The notes below the pieces were generated by a model. The model worked only from the letters and a program-made list of their open reading frames with translations, was not told the origin of the DNA and made no database searches. Shown here one piece after another: positions 57,827 to 64,000 of a stretch of DNA of 64,000 bases. Every line of letters begins with the position of its first letter. Within the stretch, counting starts at the first letter, position 1. Source of the stretch: Massilia sp. Root418 (GTDB taxonomy: Bacteria; Pseudomonadota; Gammaproteobacteria; Burkholderiales; Burkholderiaceae_D); the NCBI RefSeq assembly GCF_001425265.1, contig NZ_LMEC01000020.1:580706-644705 (forward strand), in the 5' to 3' direction. Position numbers and translations under genes: made by a program.

Positions 57827-59515
57827 TTAATGCGCCATGTTCCAAGGCAGGAGGCATTCGACCTCAGCCCGCGTCGTCAGCAGGGGCATGGTGGCAAAAA
57901 CATACTTCAAGTAGTCGAACGGGTTGAGGCCGTTGGCCTTCGCTGTCTGGACAAGGCTGTACATCGTCGCGTTGGCGCGCATCCCTTCCATGCTGTCCGC
58001 GAACAACCAGTTTTTCCGGCCGATAACGACGGCCTTAATTTCCCTCTCCGCAAGATTGTTGTCGATGGCGAGGCGACCATCTTCGACAAAGCGTGACAGC
58101 GCCTGCCATTGCTCAAGCGCATAGCCCATAGCTTTTCCTAACGCCAACTTCGGAGCGACTGTTGGATACGTTCTCTCAAGCCAATCCTTGAATTCCATCA
58201 GAAGTGGCATGCTTTCTTCCGCCCGGATTTTTCCGCGCACCTGATGATCAAGTCCCTTGATCCTGCGCTCAATCCCATAGAGCTTCCCAAGCAGTTCCTC
58301 AGCGATGTTGGCTGGACTGCTTGTTACACCAGCTGGCAGCAATTTCAGGGCCTCAACGAACTTCCTACGCGCGTGAGCCATGCATCCAACCCGCGTCGTG
58401 CCTGTCAGTCCGTTGTATCCCGAATAGCCGTCTACATGGATATACCCAGTGAATGCCCCGTCCATGCCGATGTTCAGGAACCGACGCGGATGCTCGCCGC
58501 TGCGGGTCATCTGGTAATCGAAAAGGACAATCTGCTGCTGTGCGTCCTGACGGCTCCTGTAAAGCCAAAGAAACGATTTCGATTCCGGCCGACGGTCGGT
58601 CTCCTTCAATACCTGCACGCTGGTTTCATCCGCATGGATGACGTCTTGTGAGAGCAGGTGCTGACGGAGGACTTCATGCAACGCCGCCAGCTTGTCGGAG
58701 CAGCCGATCATCAGGTTTGCGAGCGTAGTGCGATTGAATGGTAGACCACTCTGTTCGAAAATTTTTTCCTGCCGATAGAATGGCAGGCCGTATTGGTACT
58801 TTGAGCACGCGACGTGGGCCAGAAAATCAGGACTGGCGTAGCTACTTTTCTCAATCAATGGCTTCACGCCTTGTGCGGTAACGAATTCATTGCAGGCACG
58901 GCAGACATATTTTGCGCGGGCATGCTGAAGCACTTTGTATTGCGCTGGTATTACTGTCAGCTGCTCCGTGACTTCCTCGCCGATGCGATGAATTGATCCT
59001 TTGCAGCAAGGGCAGAATTTTTCCTGTGGCGGCAAATCGTATTCGATGCGCTCCCGAGGCAGATGCTCTGGCAGCGGCTTCCTGCCTGCGCCACTGGCGC
59101 GTGCCTTCTTCACTGGCTGGTCGGCCTGAGCTTGCTCCTGCGCAACCGGCTCATCTGGTACTGGTGCTGGTTCCGGTTGCGGATCTGCCGACTTCTCTGA
59201 GCTCGTACCGAAGATTTCTCGCTTGAGGCGAGCGACCTCTTCTCTTAGTCGAGCGTTTTCCTCTTCAACTTTGGCGCCATCCGCAATTCTCTTTTGGAGA
59301 CTCCGGACATTTTTCTCCTGCAGGCGAAGTGCCTCGCAGAGCATGTGTTCCGACCGCGTCTTGGGAAGTATCAAATACCCGGATGCCCAATTGTCCTCGA
59401 TGTGGTCAAGCCTAACGCCACCTTTCACCCCAGTTTCGAAAAACCGCACGCCGTTCGGGGCCTTAACAGGCTCTCCAAAAAGGGCGGGCTTGGGGAATGA
59501 ATAGGCTGGCAGCAA
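57827..59515 (-). CDS. tnpC: IS66-family transposase TnpC
   Basis: The 562-residue reading has the IS66 order: an N-terminal coiled coil (NVRSLQKRIADGAKVEEENARLREEVARLKREIFGTSSEK), a zinc-finger region (KFCPCCKGSIHRIGEEV), and a DDE core with HADETSVQVL, VDGYSGYNGL, CMAHARRKFVEA and NNLAEREIKAVVIGRKNWLFA. The first 57 residues of the longest reading (TTG start) are atypical; ATG at 59344 is the more usual IS66 start region. The catalytic core appears intact, so the element may be active. It lies 9 bp after the extra HTH gene. Confidence 0.93.
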   Translation of the reverse strand: MLPAYSFPKPALFGEPVKAPNGVRFFETGVKGGVRLDHIEDNWASGYLILPKTRSEHMLCEALRLQEKNVRSLQKRIADGAKVEEENARLREEVARLKREIFGTSSEKSADPQPEPAPVPDEPVAQEQAQADQPVKKARASGAGRKPLPEHLPRERIEYDLPPQEKFCPCCKGSIHRIGEEVTEQLTVIPAQYKVLQHARAKYVCRACNEFVTAQGVKPLIEKSSYASPDFLAHVACSKYQYGLPFYRQEKIFEQSGLPFNRTTLANLMIGCSDKLAALHEVLRQHLLSQDVIHADETSVQVLKETDRRPESKSFLWLYRSRQDAQQQIVLFDYQMTRSGEHPRRFLNIGMDGAFTGYIHVDGYSGYNGLTGTTRVGCMAHARRKFVEALKLLPAGVTSSPANIAEELLGKLYGIERRIKGLDHQVRGKIRAEESMPLLMEFKDWLERTYPTVAPKLALGKAMGYALEQWQALSRFVEDGRLAIDNNLAEREIKAVVIGRKNWLFADSMEGMRANATMYSLVQTAKANGLNPFDYLKYVFATMPLLTTRAEVECLLPWNMAH

Positions 59516-59524
59516 GTTAGGCCA

Positions 59525-59794
59525 TCAAGATAAAGCCTCTAGCCCTTTTTTTGCAAGGACATCGAGGAGTTTGGAGGCAGCTCCGCTTGGACGCTTGTTG
59601 CCGCCCTCCCACGCCTTAATTGTAGGCAGGCTTGTATTGAGGATGGCAGCAAGTGCGGTCTGGCTGAGTTCAAATCGCTCACGAACCGCCTTAATGGCAG
59701 CGGAGTCATACACTGGCACAGACGGAATGGTGATCTCCCGCGTCACGATCCTGCGGGAAGTAATAACTTGATGTTTTTGCGTCATGATGAACAT
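59525..59794 (-). CDS. NadS-like HTH regulator inserted between tnpB and tnpC
   Basis: The 89-residue product has the C-terminal HTH typical of NadS/HigA-type antitoxins (AIKAVRERFELSQTALAAILNTSLPTIKAWEGGNKRPSGAASKLLDVLAKKGLEAL). No toxin partner is adjacent. It is 65 bp after tnpB and 9 bp before tnpC, not a standard member of the IS66 operon. It may regulate transposition or be a stray antitoxin. Confidence 0.85.
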   Translation of the reverse strand: MFIMTQKHQVITSRRIVTREITIPSVPVYDSAAIKAVRERFELSQTALAAILNTSLPTIKAWEGGNKRPSGAASKLLDVLAKKGLEALS

Positions 59795-59859
59795 ACCCCT
59801 AAAGTATCATAAGTATTTTCATAGGATTACTTTTAATACCTAGAAAATGTATTTCGTTG

Positions 59860-60213
59860 CTATGCTGCTACAGTTACTGCCAACGGCTTATGCGCCAGCC
59901 GCTGCTCCAACGAAAGGCCATCAAGCAGCCACCGGAGTTGCCTCCCCGTCACGCAAACAGATGCCGCTGCACCGCCTTCTGGCCAGTGGAACCGTCCCTT
60001 CTCCAGCCGCTTATATAAGAGCCAAAAGCCATTCAGGTCCCACCACAAAATCTTGATCTTGCTTTTATCTTTACTACAAAAAACGAAGACCTGCCTCGAC
60101 AGCGGGTCGTTCTGAACGGCATACGTCACGATGGCCGCAAGGCTGTCGATCGACTTGCGCATGTCCGTCGGGCCGGGCACTAACCACACCTGTTGCGCGG
60201 AGATTTCAAGCAT
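59860..60213 (-). CDS. tnpB: IS66 accessory protein TnpB
   Basis: With ATG 60213 the product has 117 residues, the family norm. Typical motifs are VWLVPGPTDMRKSIDSLAAIV, VFVFCSKDKSKIKILWWDLNGFWLLYKRLEKGRFHWP and LRWLLDGLSLEQRLAH. It starts 2 bp after tnpA and is needed for IS66 transposition in known cases. Confidence 0.93.
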   Translation of the reverse strand: MLEISAQQVWLVPGPTDMRKSIDSLAAIVTYAVQNDPLSRQVFVFCSKDKSKIKILWWDLNGFWLLYKRLEKGRFHWPEGGAAASVCVTGRQLRWLLDGLSLEQRLAHKPLAVTVAA

Positions 60214-60215
60214 GC

Positions 60216-60566
60216 TCAACCCCACGTCTTCCAAAGCCGCTCAAGGCTGGCTACATCGAACCCGACCGCCAGATCGACCACAAACTGGTTACTCACGTGG
60301 ATGCGAATCCCCGCACTGGTGCCAGCGGTTGCGGCGAATGCCGGAGCAGGTTCAGCATCAGCGGTGATGAGCGGAATGAGCGGTACGTTCTTGATGGCTG
60401 TTGGCTCTGCTTTCCTCCGCATCCGGTCCCACCGGTAGAACGACTTGATGCTCAGGTGGTGCTGACTACAATAGTCAGGCTTGGAAAGCCCGCTCGCCAA
60501 CCACGCATGGATATGCCCGTGCCAAAAATCGCGCCCCCTTGTCGGTGCTCGGCGTTTTTTCATCAT
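60216..60566 (-). CDS. tnpA: IS66 accessory protein TnpA
   Basis: With ATG 60566 (CAGGGAGAACG upstream) the product has 116 residues with an HTH (WHGHIHAWLASGLSKPDYCSQHHLSIKSFYRWDRMRRK), the IS66 OrfA pattern. It is the first gene inside the right end, about 80 bp from the terminus. Confidence 0.9.
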   Translation of the reverse strand: MMKKRRAPTRGRDFWHGHIHAWLASGLSKPDYCSQHHLSIKSFYRWDRMRRKAEPTAIKNVPLIPLITADAEPAPAFAATAGTSAGIRIHVSNQFVVDLAVGFDVASLERLWKTWG

Positions 60567-60621
60567 CGTTCTCCCTGAATAGTTCACGGGAATTATCCAG
60601 TGGGGGATGATTCAGCGATAC

Positions 60622-60644
60622 AAGGGGGAAGAATTGGCGCTTAC
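60622..60644 (-). repeat. Right terminal inverted repeat of the IS66-type element
   Basis: Ends ...GGCGCTTAC on the plus strand. Its reverse complement is identical over 23 bases to 49617-49639. Confidence 0.96.
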
Positions 60645-60652
60645 ATAGCAAT
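60645..60652. repeat. Right target-site duplication ATAGCAAT
   Basis: Identical to 49609-49616 and directly adjacent to the right terminal repeat. It lies inside the tle1 coding sequence (codons for DCY). Confidence 0.97.
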
Positions 60653-60899
60653 CGTACAGCCGAACCACGTTGGAATGATTCTTAGCGGCGTTCGCTTTCA
60701 CATAGTTATTCTTCGTGCCGTCGAAGAAGAAGCCGAAGAACAAGTTCGATTTGCAGGACTCCTTGGGCTCGCCAAGTTTTGGTTGTTCTCTTTCGAGGAA
60801 CTTTCCTATGGCCTCTAATTCATGCTCGTCAAAGAAGGACTCAAGCTCCACGGCCTTTGTAAATCGTACCGGTACTACCTCGCACAGATGCGCGGTCAT
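60645..60899 (-). pseudogene. tle1: Tle1 (DUF2235) effector, 5' part separated by the transposon
   Basis: ATG 60899 overlaps the DUF3304 stop in ATGA. The 85 codons up to the insertion encode MTAHLCEVVPVRFTKAVELES..., then LFFGFFFDGTKNNYVKANAAKNHSNVVRLYDCY, the DGTxN motif that opens the DUF2235 domain. Beyond Tyr85 the frame enters the transposon end (VSANSSPLYR) and stops. The remaining 606 residues are at 47788-49608. Both parts keep reading frames without other lesions, so the insertion looks recent. Confidence 0.93.
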
Positions 60900-61663
60900 G
60901 GTCGACGCGCCCTTAATTGTTCAATTTCTTTCCTCAACCTAAATCGCTGCTGATCATTTTCCGTCATCAAGTAAGTATGGAACTTCATGTCGTCTGGCCC
61001 GACAAAGTTTTTAATATCTTCAGGCGAACTTCTTTTGTACCGTTGCCATGCTTCAGTAGCATACGCTGACATATCTCTGTCCATACTGACACGGCGCTTC
61101 TCAGCAGCACGCAAGAGTATCGCTTGAGTCTCCGTTTGCAAATCCCATCTCTCGCGCTGGTACTCAAGAGACGGCACAGGCCAACCTTTGACCTTGCCAG
61201 GCCATTTATGATGGTTCGGCTGATAGTCGCTTGAAACGACCTCCACGGTGCCGTCCGGCTGGCGCAGCACCCACAGCTCACCCGGTTTCCCGTCGACGTA
61301 TGGGGGAACTTCCACCACGAAAACCTGCTCCACTTCGGGCAGCTTCTTGTCTGCCGTCTCTTTCAGCCAGTGAACGGAATTGACTTTGATCTTGATGCCT
61401 GGCTTCCATTCCGTCGGCAGGTCGTAGCAGCAAACGGTGCCGCCAGCGGCGAAGCGATCTACCAACTCTCCTGCGGTGGGGCCCTTGTTGTTGTTGGGAT
61501 CCTCCACGGAATAGCTGAAGGTCTCGTTGCTGTAGTTGACGCCGTGCACGCTGACGGAAACAGTCGATTTGGCCCAACCAAATGCAGCGGGCGTGGCAAG
61601 TAACCCCGCAATCAAGGCCTGCTTCGCAATCTTCCTGAACAGCGTTCCCATGTTTATGTGCAT
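60896..61663 (-). CDS. DUF3304 periplasmic protein, putative Tle1 immunity or accessory factor
   Basis: With ATG 61663 (AGGATGG upstream) the product has 255 residues. An N-terminal signal (KQALIAGLLATPAAFGWAKS) precedes the DUF3304 pattern (SVHGVNYSNETFSYSVEDPNNN; DRFAAGGTVCCYDLPTEWKPGIKIKV; SSDYQPNHHKW). Periplasmic DUF3304 proteins commonly sit beside Tle1-type lipase effectors, which act in the periplasm, so immunity is a reasonable guess. It is translationally coupled to tle1. With tle1 broken, it may now be an orphan protector. Confidence 0.8.
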   Translation of the reverse strand: MHINMGTLFRKIAKQALIAGLLATPAAFGWAKSTVSVSVHGVNYSNETFSYSVEDPNNNKGPTAGELVDRFAAGGTVCCYDLPTEWKPGIKIKVNSVHWLKETADKKLPEVEQVFVVEVPPYVDGKPGELWVLRQPDGTVEVVSSDYQPNHHKWPGKVKGWPVPSLEYQRERWDLQTETQAILLRAAEKRRVSMDRDMSAYATEAWQRYKRSSPEDIKNFVGPDDMKFHTYLMTENDQQRFRLRKEIEQLRARRP

Positions 61664-61676
61664 AATCACCATCCTA

Positions 61677-62495
61677 TTAATTATCAGCAACGCGCCATTC
61701 GTCGCGCGCACTGAATGCTTTGCCATTGTCTCGCGCGCTACCGCTACGGGCGAAGTCCACCACCCATTTCAAGCGGTCAGCGCTTGCCAGACCGCGCGCA
61801 TCCGCCACGGCCAGTGCTTGCGCGACGGTCGCAAACGTTTGTGATCGTTTCCCGTCCAGCCGCTGACCGCGATACTCCAACTGCACGATCATTTCGTCTG
61901 CCTCGCTGTCGTTGACCATGCGGCCGAACTGTTCGTTGTCCAGCTTCTGCGGCCTTTCCTGCACAGTCTGGGCAACACCCCGCGGTGCCAGAGACTGCCA
62001 AACACCCTCCCGGCCTATGTAGTTCCATCGCACCGCTGGGCCTGAGAGCTCGCCCTGCTGAACCTGCGTTAATGCGCCGAAAATTCCCGGCAGCCTACGC
62101 GTATCGGGGAAGCGAAAATTGAACCGCTGCCCATCGTTCTCCACAACGCACCATGCAGCCAGCCTTGCTGTCAACTGATCCAATGTTTCGGCCGTTTCAA
62201 TGACGCTGACCATAGGCCAGCCACTACAGCTCTTCAACAATTCCTTCACGGCCTGCTGGCCGTGCGGATAGCGCAGCACAAAGGGCGACGCGTCCTTGAC
62301 CGCCTCCGAACACGCGGGCAGTGTTTCGAACAGCAGCGACACGGCCTGTTCGCCAAGGACGCTGATGAAACGGCGCTGCAAAGCCGGTACAAAGACGCCG
62401 TCGATCAGCAAATACAGGTGTCGGCCATCGCTCAGTTCACCCGCCCACCTATCCAGTTCATCCAGCCAGCCGGCGTTAAATTCATCAATAAACAT
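61677..62495 (-). CDS. DUF4123 type VI effector adaptor
   Basis: With ATG 62495, 2 bp after the vgrG stop, the product has 272 residues. The DUF4123 domain covers the first 130 residues (HLYLLIDGVFVPALQRRFISVLGEQAVSLLFETLPACSEAVKDASPFVL; FRFPDTRRLPGIFGALTQVQQGEL). Such adaptors load a specific effector onto the VgrG tip; here that is most likely Tle1. A GTG-type upstream start overlapping vgrG by 61 bp is less likely. Confidence 0.88.
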   Translation of the reverse strand: MFIDEFNAGWLDELDRWAGELSDGRHLYLLIDGVFVPALQRRFISVLGEQAVSLLFETLPACSEAVKDASPFVLRYPHGQQAVKELLKSCSGWPMVSVIETAETLDQLTARLAAWCVVENDGQRFNFRFPDTRRLPGIFGALTQVQQGELSGPAVRWNYIGREGVWQSLAPRGVAQTVQERPQKLDNEQFGRMVNDSEADEMIVQLEYRGQRLDGKRSQTFATVAQALAVADARGLASADRLKWVVDFARSGSARDNGKAFSARDEWRVADN

Positions 62496-62497
62496 GG

Positions 62498-64000
62498 TCA
62501 CTCGATTGCGGTAAACGCAGCCGCAGCTGCCAGGGATTTCTTCAGGCACGCGAGGCATACGCTGCTTGGCAGCGCAGGCATCGGGTAGCTAAGCTGGCCC
62601 GGCCCGGTAAAGCTCTTTTTACCGGCGTGAATGACGATCTTGCCCGGAGCCTGAACCGTGATATTCCCGCCATCGATGGTGATGTTCGCACCGCCAGCCG
62701 TCGATAACGTGATGTGCTTGGCAGCCGCCCAGTCCACATGCGCACCGACGCTGGTCAGTTGGATATCATCGCGCGCCTGCACCTTGATCTGGTCAAACTG
62801 CGCCTGCACGTCGATCGGGTCCTTTGCCGCGATCAGCTGCATGCCAACACCACCCTCGCCCGCCGCCACCGCCCCGCCCAGCACGCCGATGGCCTGGCCG
62901 CTGTACACGCGCAACTGGCCGCCGGTGGTGAACTGCGTGTCGGCGCCGCTCATCACGGCGGCGGTTTCGCCGTTGGCTAGCTGGATGTCCTGTCCCGCAG
63001 TCACGCCCAGCCCCGCTTTGGCGGAGAGAGCGATCACGGCGTCCGTGCTGTGGGGGAGCTTGCTGTCGGCCGGGGCGACAGCTTTGTCGGCGGCATCGGC
63101 CCTGGCAGCGTCCAGCGCGTCGTTGGCCACCATGCCGGAGACGGCAGTGAGCATGGCGGACAGCGGCGCGGCTTTGTCGTCCAACGTGCTGGATGCGGCC
63201 TTGGCTACGCCGATGTGGCTGGCCAGCGCCACGGTTTCGTGCTGTTTGGCTGCGGCGCTGAAGGTCTCGCCCAGCTTGGCCGCCTGCTTCATCAGCGCGA
63301 TGCCGGCGGCGTTGTCGCCAACAGGCTCGCGCGCGCCGGCTGCGTGCGACAGGCCGTAGCTGCTCACCAGCAGGCCCGCGCCTGCGCGCACGGCGCCGTA
63401 AGCATCGGTGCGCAGTTCGGCGCCCTGGCCGCGCAGGCTGCCACGGTAGTTGTCCACGTTGTGCAGCAAGTGGCCCAGGGTCAGCTCGGTGGCAGCGTAG
63501 GTGCTTTTAAGCTGGACGCGGCCCTGCGCGTCGGTGTCGTCGAATAGCAGCTGGTTGTAGCCGCTGCCGCCGAATTCCTTGCTGCGCACGCCCCATTGCG
63601 CGGCGTTGCTTCGGTGGCCTGCCGTGTCGGCCGAGGCGCCGTGCCACAGCGGGCTGTTGCCGCCGGCGAGGTTGCCTTGGCCGGACACGGCATGGTCATG
63701 CGCCCGGCCGAAGGGCTGCGCCGCATTGCCTTGTTCCGGCTGGCCGCCCGGCGTGCGCGCCACGCCGCCTTCGCCCTGGCCGTTGTACAGCGCGCCGACG
63801 ATGATGGGGCGGTCGATGTCGTTTTCCAAGAACTGCACCAGCACTTCCTGGCCGATGCGCGGCAGGAACTGGCTGCCCATGCCGCCGCCGGCCGAGCGCT
63901 GGGCCACGCGCACCCAGCAGGTGGCGTCGCCGCTGTCCTGCCAGTGGAAGCGGATGCGTACGCGGCCCAGGCGGTCGCAGTGGATTTCGTCCACGCCGTT
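62498..64000 (-). CDS. vgrG: VgrG spike protein of the type VI secretion system, 5' part beyond the window
   Basis: The frame is open to the right edge, so the N-terminal gp27-like domain is not seen. Present are the gp5 OB-fold stretch (DRLGRVRIRFHWQDSG; SQFLPRIGQEVLVQFLENDIDRPIIVGALYNG), the DUF2345 needle (DAVIALSAKAGLGVTAGQDIQLANGETAAVMSG; KIVIHAGKKSFTGPGQ) and a short C-terminal tail with two cysteines (CLACLKK). It tips the T6SS tube and carries effector adaptors. Its stop lies 2 bp before the DUF4123 start, establishing an effector operon. Confidence 0.95.
   Translation of the reverse strand, partial: NGVDEIHCDRLGRVRIRFHWQDSGDATCWVRVAQRSAGGGMGSQFLPRIGQEVLVQFLENDIDRPIIVGALYNGQGEGGVARTPGGQPEQGNAAQPFGRAHDHAVSGQGNLAGGNSPLWHGASADTAGHRSNAAQWGVRSKEFGGSGYNQLLFDDTDAQGRVQLKSTYAATELTLGHLLHNVDNYRGSLRGQGAELRTDAYGAVRAGAGLLVSSYGLSHAAGAREPVGDNAAGIALMKQAAKLGETFSAAAKQHETVALASHIGVAKAASSTLDDKAAPLSAMLTAVSGMVANDALDAARADAADKAVAPADSKLPHSTDAVIALSAKAGLGVTAGQDIQLANGETAAVMSGADTQFTTGGQLRVYSGQAIGVLGGAVAAGEGGVGMQLIAAKDPIDVQAQFDQIKVQARDDIQLTSVGAHVDWAAAKHITLSTAGGANITIDGGNITVQAPGKIVIHAGKKSFTGPGQLSYPMPALPSSVCLACLKKSLAAAAAFTAIE

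Larger units (their letters stand above)
49617..60644 (-). mobile_element. IS66-family transposon of 11,028 bp carrying defence-like cargo, inserted in tle1
   Basis: The ends are 23-bp perfect inverted repeats beginning GTAAGCGCC, the IS66-type terminus, and are flanked by the 8-bp duplication ATAGCAAT. Transposition genes tnpA, tnpB, an extra HTH gene and tnpC lie at the right end (57827-60566, minus strand). I found no GTAAGCGCC terminus near the tnpC end, so the only matching left end is 49617, leaving about 8 kb of cargo inside one mobile unit. The cargo is visibly less GC-rich than the flanking genome. Excision in silico restores the tle1 frame, showing a single clean insertion. Confidence 0.93.

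Noticed and set aside
1..64000. CRISPR arrays, tRNA and rRNA genes
   Set aside because: No regularly spaced direct repeats and no recognisable tRNA or rRNA sequence were seen on either strand by reading. A dedicated RNA scan was not possible.

Overview
The window is GC-rich DNA from a facultatively denitrifying betaproteobacterium. Gene content, gene order (nosZRDFYL, narK1-narK2, narGHJI followed by a PpiC-type isomerase) and GGGGTCAGACCCC-type interspersed palindromes suggest Oxalobacteraceae (Massilia/Duganella/Janthinobacterium relatives). That taxonomic placement is inference; no rRNA or tRNA gene was seen.

Positions 1-23,636 hold an anaerobic nitrogen-oxide module. On the minus strand are a truncated NarX-type sensor kinase, moaA, a parvulin isomerase, narI, narJ, narH, narG, a small membrane ORF, a beta carbonic anhydrase, a Dnr-type Crp/Fnr regulator, hemN, narK2, narK1 and an NsrR-type repressor. 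On the plus strand are a quinol-dependent norB, a DUF2249 protein, a small membrane protein, and nrdD with a separate glycyl-radical ORF and nrdG. Positions 23,833-28,407 (minus) carry ubiU-ubiV-ubiT for O2-independent ubiquinone synthesis, plus a DGC-type zinc-binding protein and a ThDP 2-keto-acid decarboxylase. Positions 28,560-30,143 (plus) carry a second DUF2249 protein and a polytopic membrane protein. Positions 30,220-39,549 (minus) are nosZ-nosR-nosD-nosF-nosY-nosL-cytochrome c-apbE. Perfect or near-perfect FNR/Dnr boxes lie before the nar leader, between ubiU and DUF2249, and before nosZ. A separate palindrome (CTAGTC-N6-GACTAG) recurs before moaA, nar and narK1 and is a candidate NarL operator. 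No nirS or nirK is present in the window.

Positions 39,734-46,808 contain two small hypothetical ORFs, a divergent LysR/NmrA-family pair, and a Fur-box-preceded iron-uptake cluster (TonB-dependent receptor, DUF3649, PepSY membrane protein, DUF3325).

Positions 46,819-64,000 are a type VI secretion effector locus on the minus strand: VgrG (partial), DUF4123 adaptor, DUF3304 protein, Tle1-type phospholipase and an Imm11-like protein. The tle1 gene is split by an 11,028-bp transposon (49,617-60,644). The element has 23-bp perfect terminal inverted repeats and an 8-bp target duplication (ATAGCAAT), and removing it restores the tle1 frame exactly. It encodes IS66 TnpA, TnpB and TnpC, with an extra HTH gene between tnpB and tnpC, and carries about 8 kb of AT-richer cargo.

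The cargo is the most interesting part of the window. It holds an XRE regulator with two palindromic operators. Downstream is a compact operon encoding a membrane-macro-domain protein (ThsA-like), a ThsB/MTH538 TIR-like protein, two further TIR proteins and an HExxH metallopeptidase-like protein. A divergent small membrane protein, a trypsin-like protease, an HNH endonuclease, a GNAT acetyltransferase and two small ORFs are also present. I read this as a mobile anti-phage island built around an expanded type II Thoeris-like system.
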